A program made the position numbers and the translations under genes. The notes beneath the pieces were generated by a model that was not told the origin of the DNA, searched no databases, and worked only from the letters and a program-made list of their open reading frames with translations. Shown in pieces: positions 17,771 to 29,314 of a stretch of DNA of 64,000 nt. Source of the DNA: JAPORK01 sp026710285. Its GTDB lineage: Bacteria; Pseudomonadota; Gammaproteobacteria; Pseudomonadales; Endozoicomonadaceae. Positions within the stretch are counted from its first letter, which is position 1; the number at the start of each line of letters is the position of its first letter. Location of the stretch: assembly GCA_965201045.1 (NCBI GenBank), contig OZ241746.1, positions 3,472,001-3,536,000 on the forward strand. The letters run 5' to 3'.

Positions 17771-20700
17771 ATGAGGTATTCATTGTTAATTTTATTTATT
17801 GTTATATTTCTTTTTCAATACAGGTACTATGCAATGGCTGGTTTTTCAGATACAATATTAAAGGGTCTTCATTTAGTATCTGAAAATTCATCTGCTCATA
17901 AAAAAACAGATAATTCTATTAATAATCATTTGACTTCTGTTTTAAAAAATAACAAGCGCAATACTGCCATACAAGGTAATGCACCTGTATGGTCTAATGC
18001 TTTTAATTTTAATAAATCATTCGGAACAGCAGTAGATCCCAGAACAGGCATACTAACCACTCATTTCAATGTTGGAAATTTATTAAGTAATTTTGGACAT
18101 GGTCCTGATATTCATTTACAAGTTAATTATAATAGTTTTGCAGTATCCGATCCCGACGGATTGGGGCATGGATGGAGCTGGAATCTGACACATTTTAATC
18201 CGCTAACTGATCAGTTAACAACCTCTTTTGGACAAACCTTTTATTTGCAGTCTGTGGGTTATCATCACTGGCAACCCCTTTATCATAAACTTAAGGATAT
18301 TAAGATTAATGGTGATAAAGGTACTCATTTCATGATTACTTATGCGAATGGATTAAGAGAAACGCTGTCTCATGAAGGTTATATCAGTTTATTAGAACAG
18401 CAGGATGGTTATAGTGTTCACTTTTTATATGAACCAGGGACACATCTGCTAAATGCTATTGAGGATCATATGGGTCATAAAATGACTATTATTCGCAGGA
18501 GGGGTTACTGGAATATTAACAGCTATAACATTAATGGACAATTCGTTGCTACACATATTGATAATAGGCATCATCACATTAATGAAATTATATTGCCATC
18601 TGATCATCATCAATCCATTTTTCCTTTTATCCATCTTCATTATACATACGACCACCTTCTGTCATCTGTTGAATATCCTTCCGGAATGAAAAAAACGATA
18701 ATTTATAACTGTTCAGATGCGATGAAGCTTTCTTCATACAATCAACCAGGTACTAAATCTTTATGTGTTGTCTCTCATGAATCGGTGAGTCCAGGTGCAG
18801 GTCAGCCTGAAATAAAGATGAATTATTATTATACAATGGCTAATAATAAACATAATTATCTTGGATTTAATGCCGGAATTTCTTCTTTTTCAGGAATAAA
18901 AAAAGATTCTCTGTTTGAGGCACCTGTCAGTTATACTTACCATACGATAAAAGATAATGGATTAGTAAAGGAAATAAGAACATGGAATAAATACCATTTG
19001 TTAGTTAATATCCGTCTAATTAGTGATTATACCAGTCGTTTATTATCAGAAGTTAATAGTTATTTTTGCAGAACAAATAGTCCTGATGCCTGTTCTCATA
19101 CCAGCTTCTCTGATTTACCACTTACTTATAGTTTACCTTTAAAGATTGTCACCCGTGTATGGGGAGAAGGTAAATCCTCAACAGATACGCAAACAATTGT
19201 TTATGATGATTATGGGAGAGTAATCAGCCATAAAGATGCTTATGGACGTGTTACTACTACTCGTTACTGTCCGGTAAAAGGTGATGGAGTTGCTTGTCCT
19301 CCGGTATCACCCGGATGGTTTTTTAGCCGGTTACCACAGACAGTTACCATTTATCCTGTTAGCGGATCAAACCTTCCTGTTGTAACACGTCACAATTTTT
19401 ATCGCAAACTGATTAATTTGCATGGAGCAGGGTATATGCTGGTATTACATCGGCAAACATTACGGGCAAATAGTCTGTGGACAACACAGACCCGAAATTA
19501 TTATGAGTCACCTGCTGATGTATTGAGTTATGGTTTACTCAAAACAATTACACTGACCGGTAATACCGGATTATCTTCTCCATTGACATCCGTCGTTCAT
19601 AATTATCGCTATGTTAAAAGCAGTGATAATCACAGTGAAACTATTTATAGTACTATTTCACTTGGTGCAAAAAAATTTCAACAGTTACCCACACTAACCA
19701 CAAGCCTTTTTACCCATCAAAAATTGATGCACAGTGATGTGACCGGACAAAATATAACTCGCTATCACTATGATATGTCAGGTTATTTATTGCAAACTGA
19801 TTTGGCTGTTGGGACTGCTTTTGCAACTTCTGTTCATTACAGGTATACCCTCTCTCCTCAGCAGAACTACATTATCATCACCTCTGCTAACGGACTAAAA
19901 AGTAAAATAACTTTTGATGGTCTTGGACGTCAATTAATGAGTTTTAATGAAGCAATTTCTGCAACAGGAGAGGTCCGGCAGGGTCTGTGGCAGGCTAAAA
20001 GCAGAATAAGTTATGATGCTTACGGAAGAGTTAAGCAACAAGCTTCATTTATAGAGGGTGCCGATGGAAAAACCACTGCACTCATAACAACAAAAGAGTA
20101 TGATGAGACAGGGCGTGAGTTACAAATTCATCTGCCTGGAGGTAAAACGGCTATTACAGTGTATGATGATGCTGATCGCTGTATGGTTAGTTATTTACAA
20201 AGTCATTCCGGTTTACGTTCTGCACTCTCTGTTATTCATGCTAATATACTTAATAAACCTATTCTTAAGCAGATATTTCCAGCATCTAAAATAATGCCTG
20301 TTAATGCAAAACAGTTGTGTCACTCTAAAACTAAGTTTGTACAAGCCAAAGAGACACATTTTTTTTATGATGGATTTGGACGACCTGTCAAAGCCATTGA
20401 TGCAATGGGCAGAGTGGTTAAAAAATATTATGATGCTATCGGACGTATCACCGATATAGTCAATCCTAAGCAGGATATTATTCATCTGCAATATAATCTT
20501 TTAGGGAAAGTAATTGCCCGCTGGGCACTGCCTGAAGTGGGAGGAAGATATCTTTTATATACTGCCAGATATAATGAAGCCGGTCAGTTACTATGGAAAA
20601 GCGGTGAAGATGGTATCAAAACCTGGTTCACTTATACGCCTGCCGGGCAGGTAGCAACCATTACAACAGCAACAAAACATAAAGTTTTACTACAATATAA

Positions 20701-23191
20701 CTCAATCGGGCTGCCTATTGCTAAATATCTTGATGGACATTTATTACAAAAAATTTTGTATAATTCTGTTACTACTTTGCCTGTTGCAAAAATTGATGTA
20801 ACCGGAAAAACAACACTAACCTATAGTGTTGATCATTTACCTGTACAATTGGTACATACCGGCAAAAATGGTTATCCAGATTATCACTTATTCTGGAAAT
20901 ATGACAACAACCGACGTGTTACCAGTCTGACTGATATTTCTGGTAATCAGACCCTGATAACCTATGATGCTTTAGGAAGAAATGCGACTTTATATTATCA
21001 GTCACATGTTAAAAATAATCGTGAGATATTATCTTCCCCCTTATATGATGATTTTTCCAGAATCACATCAATACACTACGGTAGTGGAATGCAGCGTACC
21101 ATTGGATATGATGACTGGGGAAGAGGAAATGATATAACTGATAAAATAGCAGATAAATTGCTGATGCGCTGGCATTTCAGTTATGATATGAATGGTAATA
21201 TTGTGACGCTGACTAAGCAGGCAGAAAATAATCAGCAGGCTGTTTTAAGCTACCGCTATGATACATTGAACAATCTGATCTCTATGACTTGTACCGGTTC
21301 TGAAGGCTTGCCTTTATGTCCAAGAGATACTGCTATTACCGGTTCAGACTTGCAAAATGTACCAATAATAACCCGACAGGATTATACTTTTACACAATTA
21401 AATCGGCTTTCACAAGTCAGAGAGATTTTACAAAATACGCAAACGCAGAGCACCTTAAAAAAAATCACGACTTATGGATATTATCACCTCAAATCTCCTT
21501 TACGTTTAAAACAAATCAGTACGCAATGGAATAAGCAGCCTGCTATTGTGAATTATTTTACTTATGATATTGCCGGAAATATGACAACGGACGGAGAAGG
21601 TGATCATATTACTTATAATGCTTTTAATCAAATTACGCATGTTATTACATCTGTGGGGCAACAGAGTTGTTATATTTATGATGGCAGCGGAAAAGAAGTG
21701 TTTGAAAAAAATGACTTAGGTACTACTTATCTATTTCATCGAGATAAGAAGTTAATCAATGAACAAATAAACACCTATGGACAAGCGACACATATAGCTG
21801 GTTATCAATATCTGGCAAAAACGATGGATAGCAGGATTTATCAATATTATGAAAACAATTATAAAGGTGATATGATTAGCATATTAGAAAAATCATCTGC
21901 ACATAATCATTATCAGTTGAAGCAGCGTAATATTTATAGTCCTTATGGTATGTGCTGGCACAGCCTATCTGTTTCACAACCTCTTTACCAACAAAATCTG
22001 ATCGGTTTTGATGGTAAACGTACTGATCCGGCGACTGGATGGCAATTTTTAGGTGCAGGGCATCGCACCTATAATCCTGCTATGCGCTATTTTGTTAGTG
22101 AAGATCCGGCAGGGGATGGTTATGCTTTTGGAAATAATAATCCAGTGATGAACACTGATCCCGGTGGTAATATTTCCAGAACAGTCAATAAAATATTCAA
22201 AATAATAGGCTATATCAGTTCACTGGGTATGAGAGCCATTCCACAACGATGGGGTGCTATTGTCGGAACGGTTGTTTCAACAGGTTTAATGGCTGCGTGT
22301 GGTGGAGCACTAAATGTAACATTACCGGTTCTTCTTATGAATGGTACTTTTTCCGTTGTACCTGTTGCAGCAGTAATTGTTCCTTCTAACAGAGGGCTTA
22401 ATATAGCTGCTTCAGTTGTTGGGGCAATGCAGTTTGTTACTGTTATAGCTGGTAGCTGTTTAGGGTTGTTTAATGCTGTATATAGTGCATGTTGTGATGC
22501 AGCCACAACCGCTGTGTCTACTGAAAATAGTATTGCTATGGAAGAGTTATCAATAGGTAAACTTGAATCAATCAGTGCCATCACAAATCATAGCCCCAGT
22601 TTTGATAGTATTCATAGTAGTGATTATAGTGATCAAAATATTTTTGATGTGATGGCAAATAATATCAGAACTCTAAAACAACAGTTAAATCAGAGAATGC
22701 CTTATTTTGTTGTAAATAATAATCCCCGACCATATCTCGACATACGGACAATAGGTGCTATTAAAGAAGTTAATGATAGTTTAGTTGATATCTATGGTCC
22801 TGAAGCGGTTACAAAGGAAATACAAGTATTACTTTTTGAATCATATCAACAGAAAAAACCATTATTTATAGATACTTTATCCATGGCTTTGAACAACACA
22901 ACGGTAAAGGATATAAGTGGTGCTTCAAATTATATGTCCGGTGCTGGTCAGCCTTTAATACCCGCTATAAAAGTAACTAAAATGAGTGTCAGTTTACCTG
23001 ATTTATCCGCTCAGACAGAAGATGTTGCAATCATTGAACATCAGAGGAGTTTGACTTTTTTAGAACAATCTGAAAATAATCTTTGGACTACAGTGGAATT
23101 TACATCTGACAAATATGTGTACAGCAGAAGTGGATCTAGCTTATCGGAAGTCTTTCAAGATGATCTACAAGATTATGTTCCAGTACCGTGA
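17771..23191 (+). CDS. RHS-2: exported RHS/YD-repeat protein
   Basis: The 1,806-residue product starts at an ATG with AGAGGT 5 nt upstream, one of the two best ribosome-binding sites in the array. A signal peptide (RYSLLILFIVIFLFQ...) is followed by DPRTG near residue 88, the YD-repeat shell and the RHS core ending at DPGGN (~1463-1467). A hydrophobic stretch and a ~200-residue C-terminal domain (LVDIYGPEAVTKEI; FIDTLSMAL; SVSLPDLSAQ) follow. The body is almost the same as RHS-3 from the entry motif to the hydrophobic stretch, while leader and C-terminus differ. The C-terminal domain is of the RHS-1 to RHS-4 type and has no motif I can assign. Confidence 0.9.
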   Translation: MRYSLLILFIVIFLFQYRYYAMAGFSDTILKGLHLVSENSSAHKKTDNSINNHLTSVLKNNKRNTAIQGNAPVWSNAFNFNKSFGTAVDPRTGILTTHFNVGNLLSNFGHGPDIHLQVNYNSFAVSDPDGLGHGWSWNLTHFNPLTDQLTTSFGQTFYLQSVGYHHWQPLYHKLKDIKINGDKGTHFMITYANGLRETLSHEGYISLLEQQDGYSVHFLYEPGTHLLNAIEDHMGHKMTIIRRRGYWNINSYNINGQFVATHIDNRHHHINEIILPSDHHQSIFPFIHLHYTYDHLLSSVEYPSGMKKTIIYNCSDAMKLSSYNQPGTKSLCVVSHESVSPGAGQPEIKMNYYYTMANNKHNYLGFNAGISSFSGIKKDSLFEAPVSYTYHTIKDNGLVKEIRTWNKYHLLVNIRLISDYTSRLLSEVNSYFCRTNSPDACSHTSFSDLPLTYSLPLKIVTRVWGEGKSSTDTQTIVYDDYGRVISHKDAYGRVTTTRYCPVKGDGVACPPVSPGWFFSRLPQTVTIYPVSGSNLPVVTRHNFYRKLINLHGAGYMLVLHRQTLRANSLWTTQTRNYYESPADVLSYGLLKTITLTGNTGLSSPLTSVVHNYRYVKSSDNHSETIYSTISLGAKKFQQLPTLTTSLFTHQKLMHSDVTGQNITRYHYDMSGYLLQTDLAVGTAFATSVHYRYTLSPQQNYIIITSANGLKSKITFDGLGRQLMSFNEAISATGEVRQGLWQAKSRISYDAYGRVKQQASFIEGADGKTTALITTKEYDETGRELQIHLPGGKTAITVYDDADRCMVSYLQSHSGLRSALSVIHANILNKPILKQIFPASKIMPVNAKQLCHSKTKFVQAKETHFFYDGFGRPVKAIDAMGRVVKKYYDAIGRITDIVNPKQDIIHLQYNLLGKVIARWALPEVGGRYLLYTARYNEAGQLLWKSGEDGIKTWFTYTPAGQVATITTATKHKVLLQYNSIGLPIAKYLDGHLLQKILYNSVTTLPVAKIDVTGKTTLTYSVDHLPVQLVHTGKNGYPDYHLFWKYDNNRRVTSLTDISGNQTLITYDALGRNATLYYQSHVKNNREILSSPLYDDFSRITSIHYGSGMQRTIGYDDWGRGNDITDKIADKLLMRWHFSYDMNGNIVTLTKQAENNQQAVLSYRYDTLNNLISMTCTGSEGLPLCPRDTAITGSDLQNVPIITRQDYTFTQLNRLSQVREILQNTQTQSTLKKITTYGYYHLKSPLRLKQISTQWNKQPAIVNYFTYDIAGNMTTDGEGDHITYNAFNQITHVITSVGQQSCYIYDGSGKEVFEKNDLGTTYLFHRDKKLINEQINTYGQATHIAGYQYLAKTMDSRIYQYYENNYKGDMISILEKSSAHNHYQLKQRNIYSPYGMCWHSLSVSQPLYQQNLIGFDGKRTDPATGWQFLGAGHRTYNPAMRYFVSEDPAGDGYAFGNNNPVMNTDPGGNISRTVNKIFKIIGYISSLGMRAIPQRWGAIVGTVVSTGLMAACGGALNVTLPVLLMNGTFSVVPVAAVIVPSNRGLNIAASVVGAMQFVTVIAGSCLGLFNAVYSACCDAATTAVSTENSIAMEELSIGKLESISAITNHSPSFDSIHSSDYSDQNIFDVMANNIRTLKQQLNQRMPYFVVNNNPRPYLDIRTIGAIKEVNDSLVDIYGPEAVTKEIQVLLFESYQQKKPLFIDTLSMALNNTTVKDISGASNYMSGAGQPLIPAIKVTKMSVSLPDLSAQTEDVAIIEHQRSLTFLEQSENNLWTTVEFTSDKYVYSRSGSSLSEVFQDDLQDYVPVP

Positions 23192-23529
23192 GCATCTTAA
23201 AGATATAATGAAGTATAAGATTAACACAATACATAATAAATTTGCCAGGTTTTAATATGTAAAAAAATCCTTTGAATTTATTATCGAAGTGAATACTCTT
23301 TTTTAATAGGGAAACTCAGGATTCAGAGCTTTGATATGGCTTTTATATTTGTTATAAGGTGTAGCCTATTAACAGACCCTAATTAAATCAAAAATATTTA
23401 AATGCCTGAATCCTTACTAAAGACAGAGAACTTATGAAAATTAATAACTGCAATATGTCAGGATGATGGACCAATAAATTGTATAGCTGCCCGGTACGGT
23501 TATCGAAACTATATTAACAGAGGTGATTC
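23192..23529. other. Intergenic region RHS-2/RHS-3
   Basis: 338 bases without a credible ORF. The end holds AGAGGTG next to the RHS-3 ATG and a TATAGC box (23482..23487) in the position of the RHS-2 -10 candidate. No terminator hairpin with a T-run was seen, so read-through from RHS-2 is possible. Confidence 0.4.
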
Positions 23530-26500
23530 ATGATCTATTTGTTGTTAATTTTGTCTATCGTTATATTCATTTTTCAACAAAGTTGCTATTCTGCAACTGC
23601 TTTTTCACAGATAAAATCAAACAATCTTCGTTTAATTTCTAGACAACTATCTGCTTATAAAAAAATAAATAACTTTGTTAACCATCATGTTAAATCAATT
23701 ATAAAAAATAATAAATTAAATGCTACACAAGATAATACACCTGTATGGTCTAATGCCTTTAATTTTAATAAATCATCCGGAACAGAAGTAGATCCCCGAA
23801 CAGGAATACTGACTGCTCATTTCAATGTTGGAAATTTATTAAGTAATTTTGGACATGGTCCTGATATTCATTTACAAGTCAATTACAATAGTTTTGCAGT
23901 ATCCGATCCTGACGGATTGGGGCATGGATGGAGCTGGAATCTGACACATTTTAATCCGATAACTGATCAGTTAACAACCTCTTTTGGACAAGCCTTTTAT
24001 TTACAGCCTGTGGGTTATTATCACTGGCAACCCCTTTATCATAAACTTAAGGATATTAAAATTGATGGTGATAAAAGTACTCATTTCATTATTACCTATG
24101 CGAATGGATTAAGAGAAACGCTTTCTCATGAAGGTTATATCAGTTTATTAGAACAGCAAGATGGTTATACTGTTCACTTTCTATATGAACCGGGAACACA
24201 TCTGCTAAATACTATTGTGGATGATATGGGTCATAAAATGACTATTATTCGCAAGCGAGGTTATTGGAATATTAACAGCTATAACATTAATGGACAATTT
24301 ATTGCTACGCGTATTGATAACAGACATCATCACATTAATGAAATTATATTGCCATCTGATCATCATCAATCCATTTTTACTTTTATCCATCTTAATTATA
24401 CATACGGCTACCTTCTGTCATCTGTTGAATATCCTTCCGGAATGAAAAAAGCGATAATTTATAACTGTTCAGATGCGATGAAGTTTGCTTCATACAGTCA
24501 AACAGGTACTAAATCTTTATGTGTTGTCTCTCATGAATCGGTGAGTCCGGGTGCAGGTCAGCCTGAAATGAAGATGAATTATTATTATACAATGGCTAAT
24601 AATAAACATAATTATCTTGGATTTAATGCCGGAATTTCTTCTTTTTCAGGAATAAAAAGAGACTCTCTATTTGAGGCACCTGTCAGTTATACTTACCATA
24701 CAATAAAAGATAATGGACTGGTAAAGGAAATAAGAACATGGAATAAGTACCATTTGTTGATTAATATCCGTCTGATCAGTGATTATACCGGTCGTTTATT
24801 ATCAGAAGTTAACAGTTATTTTTGCAGAACAGATAGTCCTGATGCCTGCTCTCATACCAGTTTCTCTGATTTACCACTCACTTATAGTTTACCTTTAAAG
24901 ATTGTCACCCGTGTATGGGGAGAAGATAAATCCTCACCTGCAACAGATACGCAGACAACTGTTTATGATGATTATGGAAGAGTAATCAATCATAAAGATG
25001 CTTATGGACGTGTTACTACTACCCGTTACTGTCCAGTAAAAGGTAATGGAGTTGCTTGTCCTTCGATATCACCCGGATGGTTTTTTAGCCGATTACCACA
25101 AACAGTTACCATTTATCCTGTTAGCGGATCAAACCTTCCTGTTGTAACACGTCACAATTTTTATCGCAAACTGATTAATTTGCATGGAGCAGGGTATATG
25201 CTGGTATTGCATCGGCAAACATTACGGGCAAATAGTCTGTGGACAACACAGACCCGAAATTATTATGAGTCACCTGATGATGTATTGAGTTATGGTTTAC
25301 TCAAAACAATTACACTGACTGGTAATACCGGATTATCTTCTCCATTGACATCTGTCGTTCATAATTATCGCTATGTTAAAAGCAGTGATAATTACAGTGA
25401 AACTATTTATAGTACTATTTCACTTGGTGCAAAAAAATTTCAACCGTTACCCACACTAACCACAAGCCTTTTTACCCATCAAAAATTGATGTACAGTGAT
25501 GTGACCGGACAAAATATAACTCGCTATCACTATGATATGTCAGGTTATTTATTGCAAACTGATTTGGCTGTTGGGACTGCTTTTGCAACTTCTGTTCATT
25601 ACAGGTATACCCTCTCTCCTCAGCATAACTACATTATCATCACCTCTGCTAACGGACTAAAAAGTAAAATAACTTTTGATGGTCTTGGACGTCAATTAAT
25701 GAGTTTTAATGAAGCAGTCTCTGCAACAGGAAAAGTCCGGCAGGGTCTGTGGCAGGCTAAAAGTAAAATAAGTTATGATGCTTACGGAAGAGTTAAGCAA
25801 CAAGCTTCATTTATAGAGGGTGCCGATGGAAAAACCACTGCACTCATAATAACAAAAGAGTATGATGAGACAGGGCGTGAGTTACAAATTCATCTGCCCG
25901 GAAGTAAAACGGCTGTTACAGTGTATGATGATGCGGATCGCTGTATGGTTAGCTATTTACAAAGTCATTCCGGTTTACGTTCTGCACTCTCTGTTATTCA
26001 TGCGAATGTACTCAATAAACCTGTTCTTAAGCAGATATTTCCTGCATCTAAAGTAATGCCTGCTAATGCAAAACAATTGTGTCACTTTAAAACTAAGTCT
26101 GTACAAGCCAGAGAGACACATTTTTTCTATGATGGATTTGGACGACCTATCAAAGTTATTGATACGATGGGCAGAGTGGTTAAAAAATATTATGATGCTA
26201 TCGGACGTATCACCGATATAGTCAATCCTAAGCAGGATATTATTCATCTGCAATATAATCTTTTAGGAAAAGTAATTGCCCGCTGGGCACTGCCTGAAGC
26301 GGGAGGAAGATATCTTTTATATGCTGCCAGATATAATGAAGCTGGTCAGTTACTATGGAAAAGTGGTGAAGATGGTAGCAAAAGCTGGTTTACTTATACG
26401 CCTGCCGGGCAGGTAGAAACCATTACAACAGCAACAAAACATAAAGTTTTACTACAATATAACTCAATCGGACTGCCTATTGCTAAATATCTTGATGGAC

Positions 26501-28989
26501 ATTTATTACAAAAAATTTTGTATAATCCTGTTACTACTTTACCTGTTGCAAAAATTGACGTAACTGGAAAAACAACACTGACCTACAGTGTTGATCATTT
26601 ACCTGTACAATTGGTACATACCGGTAAAAATGGTTATCCGAATTATCATTTATTTTGGAAATATGACAACAACAGACGTGTTATCAGCCTGACTGATATT
26701 TCTGGTAATCAGACCCTGATAACTTATGATGCTTTAGGAAGAAATGCAACTTTATATTATCAGTCACATGTTAAAAGTAATCGTGAAATATTATCTTCCC
26801 CCGTGTATGACGGTTTTTCCAGAATCGCATCAATACACTATGGTAGTGGAATGCAGCGTACTATTGGATATGATGACTGGGGAAGAGGAAATGAGATAAC
26901 TGATAAAATAGCAGGTAAATTGCTGATGCACTGGCATTTCAGTTATGATATGAATGGTAATATTGTGACGCTGACTAAGCAGGCAGAAAATAATCAGCAG
27001 GCTGTTTTAAGCTACCGCTATGATACATTGAATAATCTGATCTCTATGACTTGTACAGGTTCTGAAGGCTTGCCTTTATGTCCAAGAGATACTGCTATTA
27101 CCGGTTCAGGCTTGCAAAATGCACCAATAATGACCCGACAGGATTATACTTTTACACAATTAAACCGGCTTTCACAAGTCAGAGAGATTTTACAAAATAT
27201 GCAAACGCAGAGCACCTTAAGAAAATTTACTTCTTATGGATATTATCATCTCAAATCTCCTTTACGTTTAAAACAAATCAGTACACAATGGAATGAGCAG
27301 CCTGCTATTTTGAATTATTTTACTTATGATATTGCCGGAAATATGACAACAGACGGGGAAGGCAATCATATTACTTATAATGCTTTTAGTCAGATTACTC
27401 ATGTTATTACATCTACGGGGAAACAGAGTTGTTATATTTATAATGGCAGCGGAAAAGAGGTGTTTGAAAAAAATGATTTAGGTACCACTTATCTTTTTTA
27501 TCGCGATAAGCAGTTGCTTAATGAACAAATAAGCAGTCACGGTCAAGCGACGCATGTAGTTGGTTATCAAAGTGTAGCGAAAACCAGAGACAGCGCAGTT
27601 TATCAATATTATGAAAACAATTATAAAGGTGATATCATCAGCATATTAGAAAAAGCACCCGGAAATAATCATTATCAGTTGAAGCAGCGTAATATTTATA
27701 GTCCTTATGGTATGTGCTGGCACAGCCTATCGGTTTCACAACCTCTTTATCAACAAAATCTGATCGGTTTTGATGGTAAACGTACTGATCCGGCGACTGG
27801 ATGGCAATTTTTAGGTGCAGGACATCGCACCTATAATCCTGCTATGCGCTATTTTTTTAGTGAAGACCCGGCAGGTGATGGTTATGCTTTTGGAAGCAAT
27901 AATTCGGTGATGAACACTGATCCTGGCGGTAATACTTCAAAAACAGTCAATGAAATATTCAAAATAATAGGCTACATCTCTTCACTGGGTACGAGAGCTA
28001 TTCCTGAACGATGGGGTGCTATTGTCGGAACGATTATTTCAACAGGTTTAATGGCTGCGTGTGGTGGAGCACTAAATGTAACATTACCCGTTCTTCTTAT
28101 GAATAGTACTTTTTCCGGTGTACCTGTTGCAGCAGCAGCAGTTCCTTCCAATAAAGGACTCAATATAGCCGCCTCAGTCGTTGGACTAATACAATTTGGG
28201 ACTTTTGTAGTTGGCAACTGTCTAGGATTGCCATTGACTTTGTATAATGCATGTTGTGGTGCTGCTGCAAATATCGTATCTGCTGAAAATTCTGGTGTGG
28301 CAGAAGAGTTAGCAATGAATGAAATGGGAGCAGTTGGCAGAGCCATACGCTGTACCTCCACTCCCGATACTTTTTATGGTAGTGAAAGTAGTGATCAAAA
28401 TTATTTTGCACGTAATATAAGTGATGCCGGATACTTAAGATATCAATTGAAAGAAAGACTGCCCGATCTTGTTGTAGACAATCATACCCGACCACACCTC
28501 AACATACAAACAATGGTTGATATAAAATATGTTTATACGAATCTGGTTGATATTTATGGTCTTGAAAAAATTAATAAGGAGGTACAGGCATTACTGCTTT
28601 TCTCCTATCAACGAAAATCACCATTATTTATAGATACCCTGTCCATGATTATAAATAATGCAGCAGGAACAGGTTCAGCAGTGGAAGGTGCTTCAAATTA
28701 TATTCCCGCTACGGGTCAGCTGTTAAAATCTGTTGTAGTAAGACCTGGAAGTGTTAGTTTGCCCAATTTGTGTTCTCAATTAGGAGATACTGCAATTATT
28801 GGACATCAGGACAGATTACTTTTGATAGAAAAAGCTGAAGCAAATTTTTGGACTGCGGTTCAGTTTACATCCGAACACAATATACGGTACACAAGTGCAC
28901 ATAATGTAATTGATCTTTTCTACGAAAATGAGAGCAATGATTCTACAATGTTGGATCCTGAAATAGGTTACGACGTGTACAACGCATGA
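23530..28989 (+). CDS. RHS-3: exported RHS/YD-repeat protein, mosaic of RHS-1 and RHS-2
   Basis: The 1,819-residue product starts at an ATG with a strong AGAGGTG 4 nt upstream. After the signal peptide, the leader (KSNNLRLISRQLSAYKK...NKLNATQ, SSGTEVDPRTG) matches RHS-1 better than RHS-2. The YD-repeat body and RHS core (ending DPGGN ~1464-1468) are nearly identical to RHS-2. The C-terminal part (~1545 onward) is again distinct but of the same family (LVDIYGLEKINKEV; FIDTLSMII; SVSLPNLC). The hydrophobic segment is present at ~1475-1585. The start of this protein is thus a recombinant. Same architecture and unknown C-terminal role as its neighbours. Confidence 0.9.
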   Translation: MIYLLLILSIVIFIFQQSCYSATAFSQIKSNNLRLISRQLSAYKKINNFVNHHVKSIIKNNKLNATQDNTPVWSNAFNFNKSSGTEVDPRTGILTAHFNVGNLLSNFGHGPDIHLQVNYNSFAVSDPDGLGHGWSWNLTHFNPITDQLTTSFGQAFYLQPVGYYHWQPLYHKLKDIKIDGDKSTHFIITYANGLRETLSHEGYISLLEQQDGYTVHFLYEPGTHLLNTIVDDMGHKMTIIRKRGYWNINSYNINGQFIATRIDNRHHHINEIILPSDHHQSIFTFIHLNYTYGYLLSSVEYPSGMKKAIIYNCSDAMKFASYSQTGTKSLCVVSHESVSPGAGQPEMKMNYYYTMANNKHNYLGFNAGISSFSGIKRDSLFEAPVSYTYHTIKDNGLVKEIRTWNKYHLLINIRLISDYTGRLLSEVNSYFCRTDSPDACSHTSFSDLPLTYSLPLKIVTRVWGEDKSSPATDTQTTVYDDYGRVINHKDAYGRVTTTRYCPVKGNGVACPSISPGWFFSRLPQTVTIYPVSGSNLPVVTRHNFYRKLINLHGAGYMLVLHRQTLRANSLWTTQTRNYYESPDDVLSYGLLKTITLTGNTGLSSPLTSVVHNYRYVKSSDNYSETIYSTISLGAKKFQPLPTLTTSLFTHQKLMYSDVTGQNITRYHYDMSGYLLQTDLAVGTAFATSVHYRYTLSPQHNYIIITSANGLKSKITFDGLGRQLMSFNEAVSATGKVRQGLWQAKSKISYDAYGRVKQQASFIEGADGKTTALIITKEYDETGRELQIHLPGSKTAVTVYDDADRCMVSYLQSHSGLRSALSVIHANVLNKPVLKQIFPASKVMPANAKQLCHFKTKSVQARETHFFYDGFGRPIKVIDTMGRVVKKYYDAIGRITDIVNPKQDIIHLQYNLLGKVIARWALPEAGGRYLLYAARYNEAGQLLWKSGEDGSKSWFTYTPAGQVETITTATKHKVLLQYNSIGLPIAKYLDGHLLQKILYNPVTTLPVAKIDVTGKTTLTYSVDHLPVQLVHTGKNGYPNYHLFWKYDNNRRVISLTDISGNQTLITYDALGRNATLYYQSHVKSNREILSSPVYDGFSRIASIHYGSGMQRTIGYDDWGRGNEITDKIAGKLLMHWHFSYDMNGNIVTLTKQAENNQQAVLSYRYDTLNNLISMTCTGSEGLPLCPRDTAITGSGLQNAPIMTRQDYTFTQLNRLSQVREILQNMQTQSTLRKFTSYGYYHLKSPLRLKQISTQWNEQPAILNYFTYDIAGNMTTDGEGNHITYNAFSQITHVITSTGKQSCYIYNGSGKEVFEKNDLGTTYLFYRDKQLLNEQISSHGQATHVVGYQSVAKTRDSAVYQYYENNYKGDIISILEKAPGNNHYQLKQRNIYSPYGMCWHSLSVSQPLYQQNLIGFDGKRTDPATGWQFLGAGHRTYNPAMRYFFSEDPAGDGYAFGSNNSVMNTDPGGNTSKTVNEIFKIIGYISSLGTRAIPERWGAIVGTIISTGLMAACGGALNVTLPVLLMNSTFSGVPVAAAAVPSNKGLNIAASVVGLIQFGTFVVGNCLGLPLTLYNACCGAAANIVSAENSGVAEELAMNEMGAVGRAIRCTSTPDTFYGSESSDQNYFARNISDAGYLRYQLKERLPDLVVDNHTRPHLNIQTMVDIKYVYTNLVDIYGLEKINKEVQALLLFSYQRKSPLFIDTLSMIINNAAGTGSAVEGASNYIPATGQLLKSVVVRPGSVSLPNLCSQLGDTAIIGHQDRLLLIEKAEANFWTAVQFTSEHNIRYTSAHNVIDLFYENESNDSTMLDPEIGYDVYNA

Positions 28990-29314
28990 CAGATTTTGTT
29001 GTAATTTTAAATGTATATGGTTAAAAAAATCAAGGTATGATTTTAAAAAATAAATAATTGGTTTGTCTTTTTTTGAATGATTCCTGTTTATTAAAATATT
29101 TGTTTTTGATGCAATAAAAATATTAAAGTGTCTTTATCCATATAAATATATAGTCGATAAGATTTTTTAAATAAAATTTAAATTAAATAATTTAAAATGC
29201 TGAATTTAAAAAATAGATCTGTTTTAATTTTAAAAATATAGCTTCTGTAAGCCGGTAAATTATATAACTATCTTTAAACTTTAAAATGATGATTAAACTA
29301 TATCCGTGGAAAGA
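28990..29314. other. Intergenic region RHS-3/RHS-4
   Basis: No ORF is present. Its first half is related to the RHS-1/RHS-2 spacer. A TATAAC box (29263..29268) lies about 47 bases before ATG 29315. No terminator was recognised. Confidence 0.4.
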
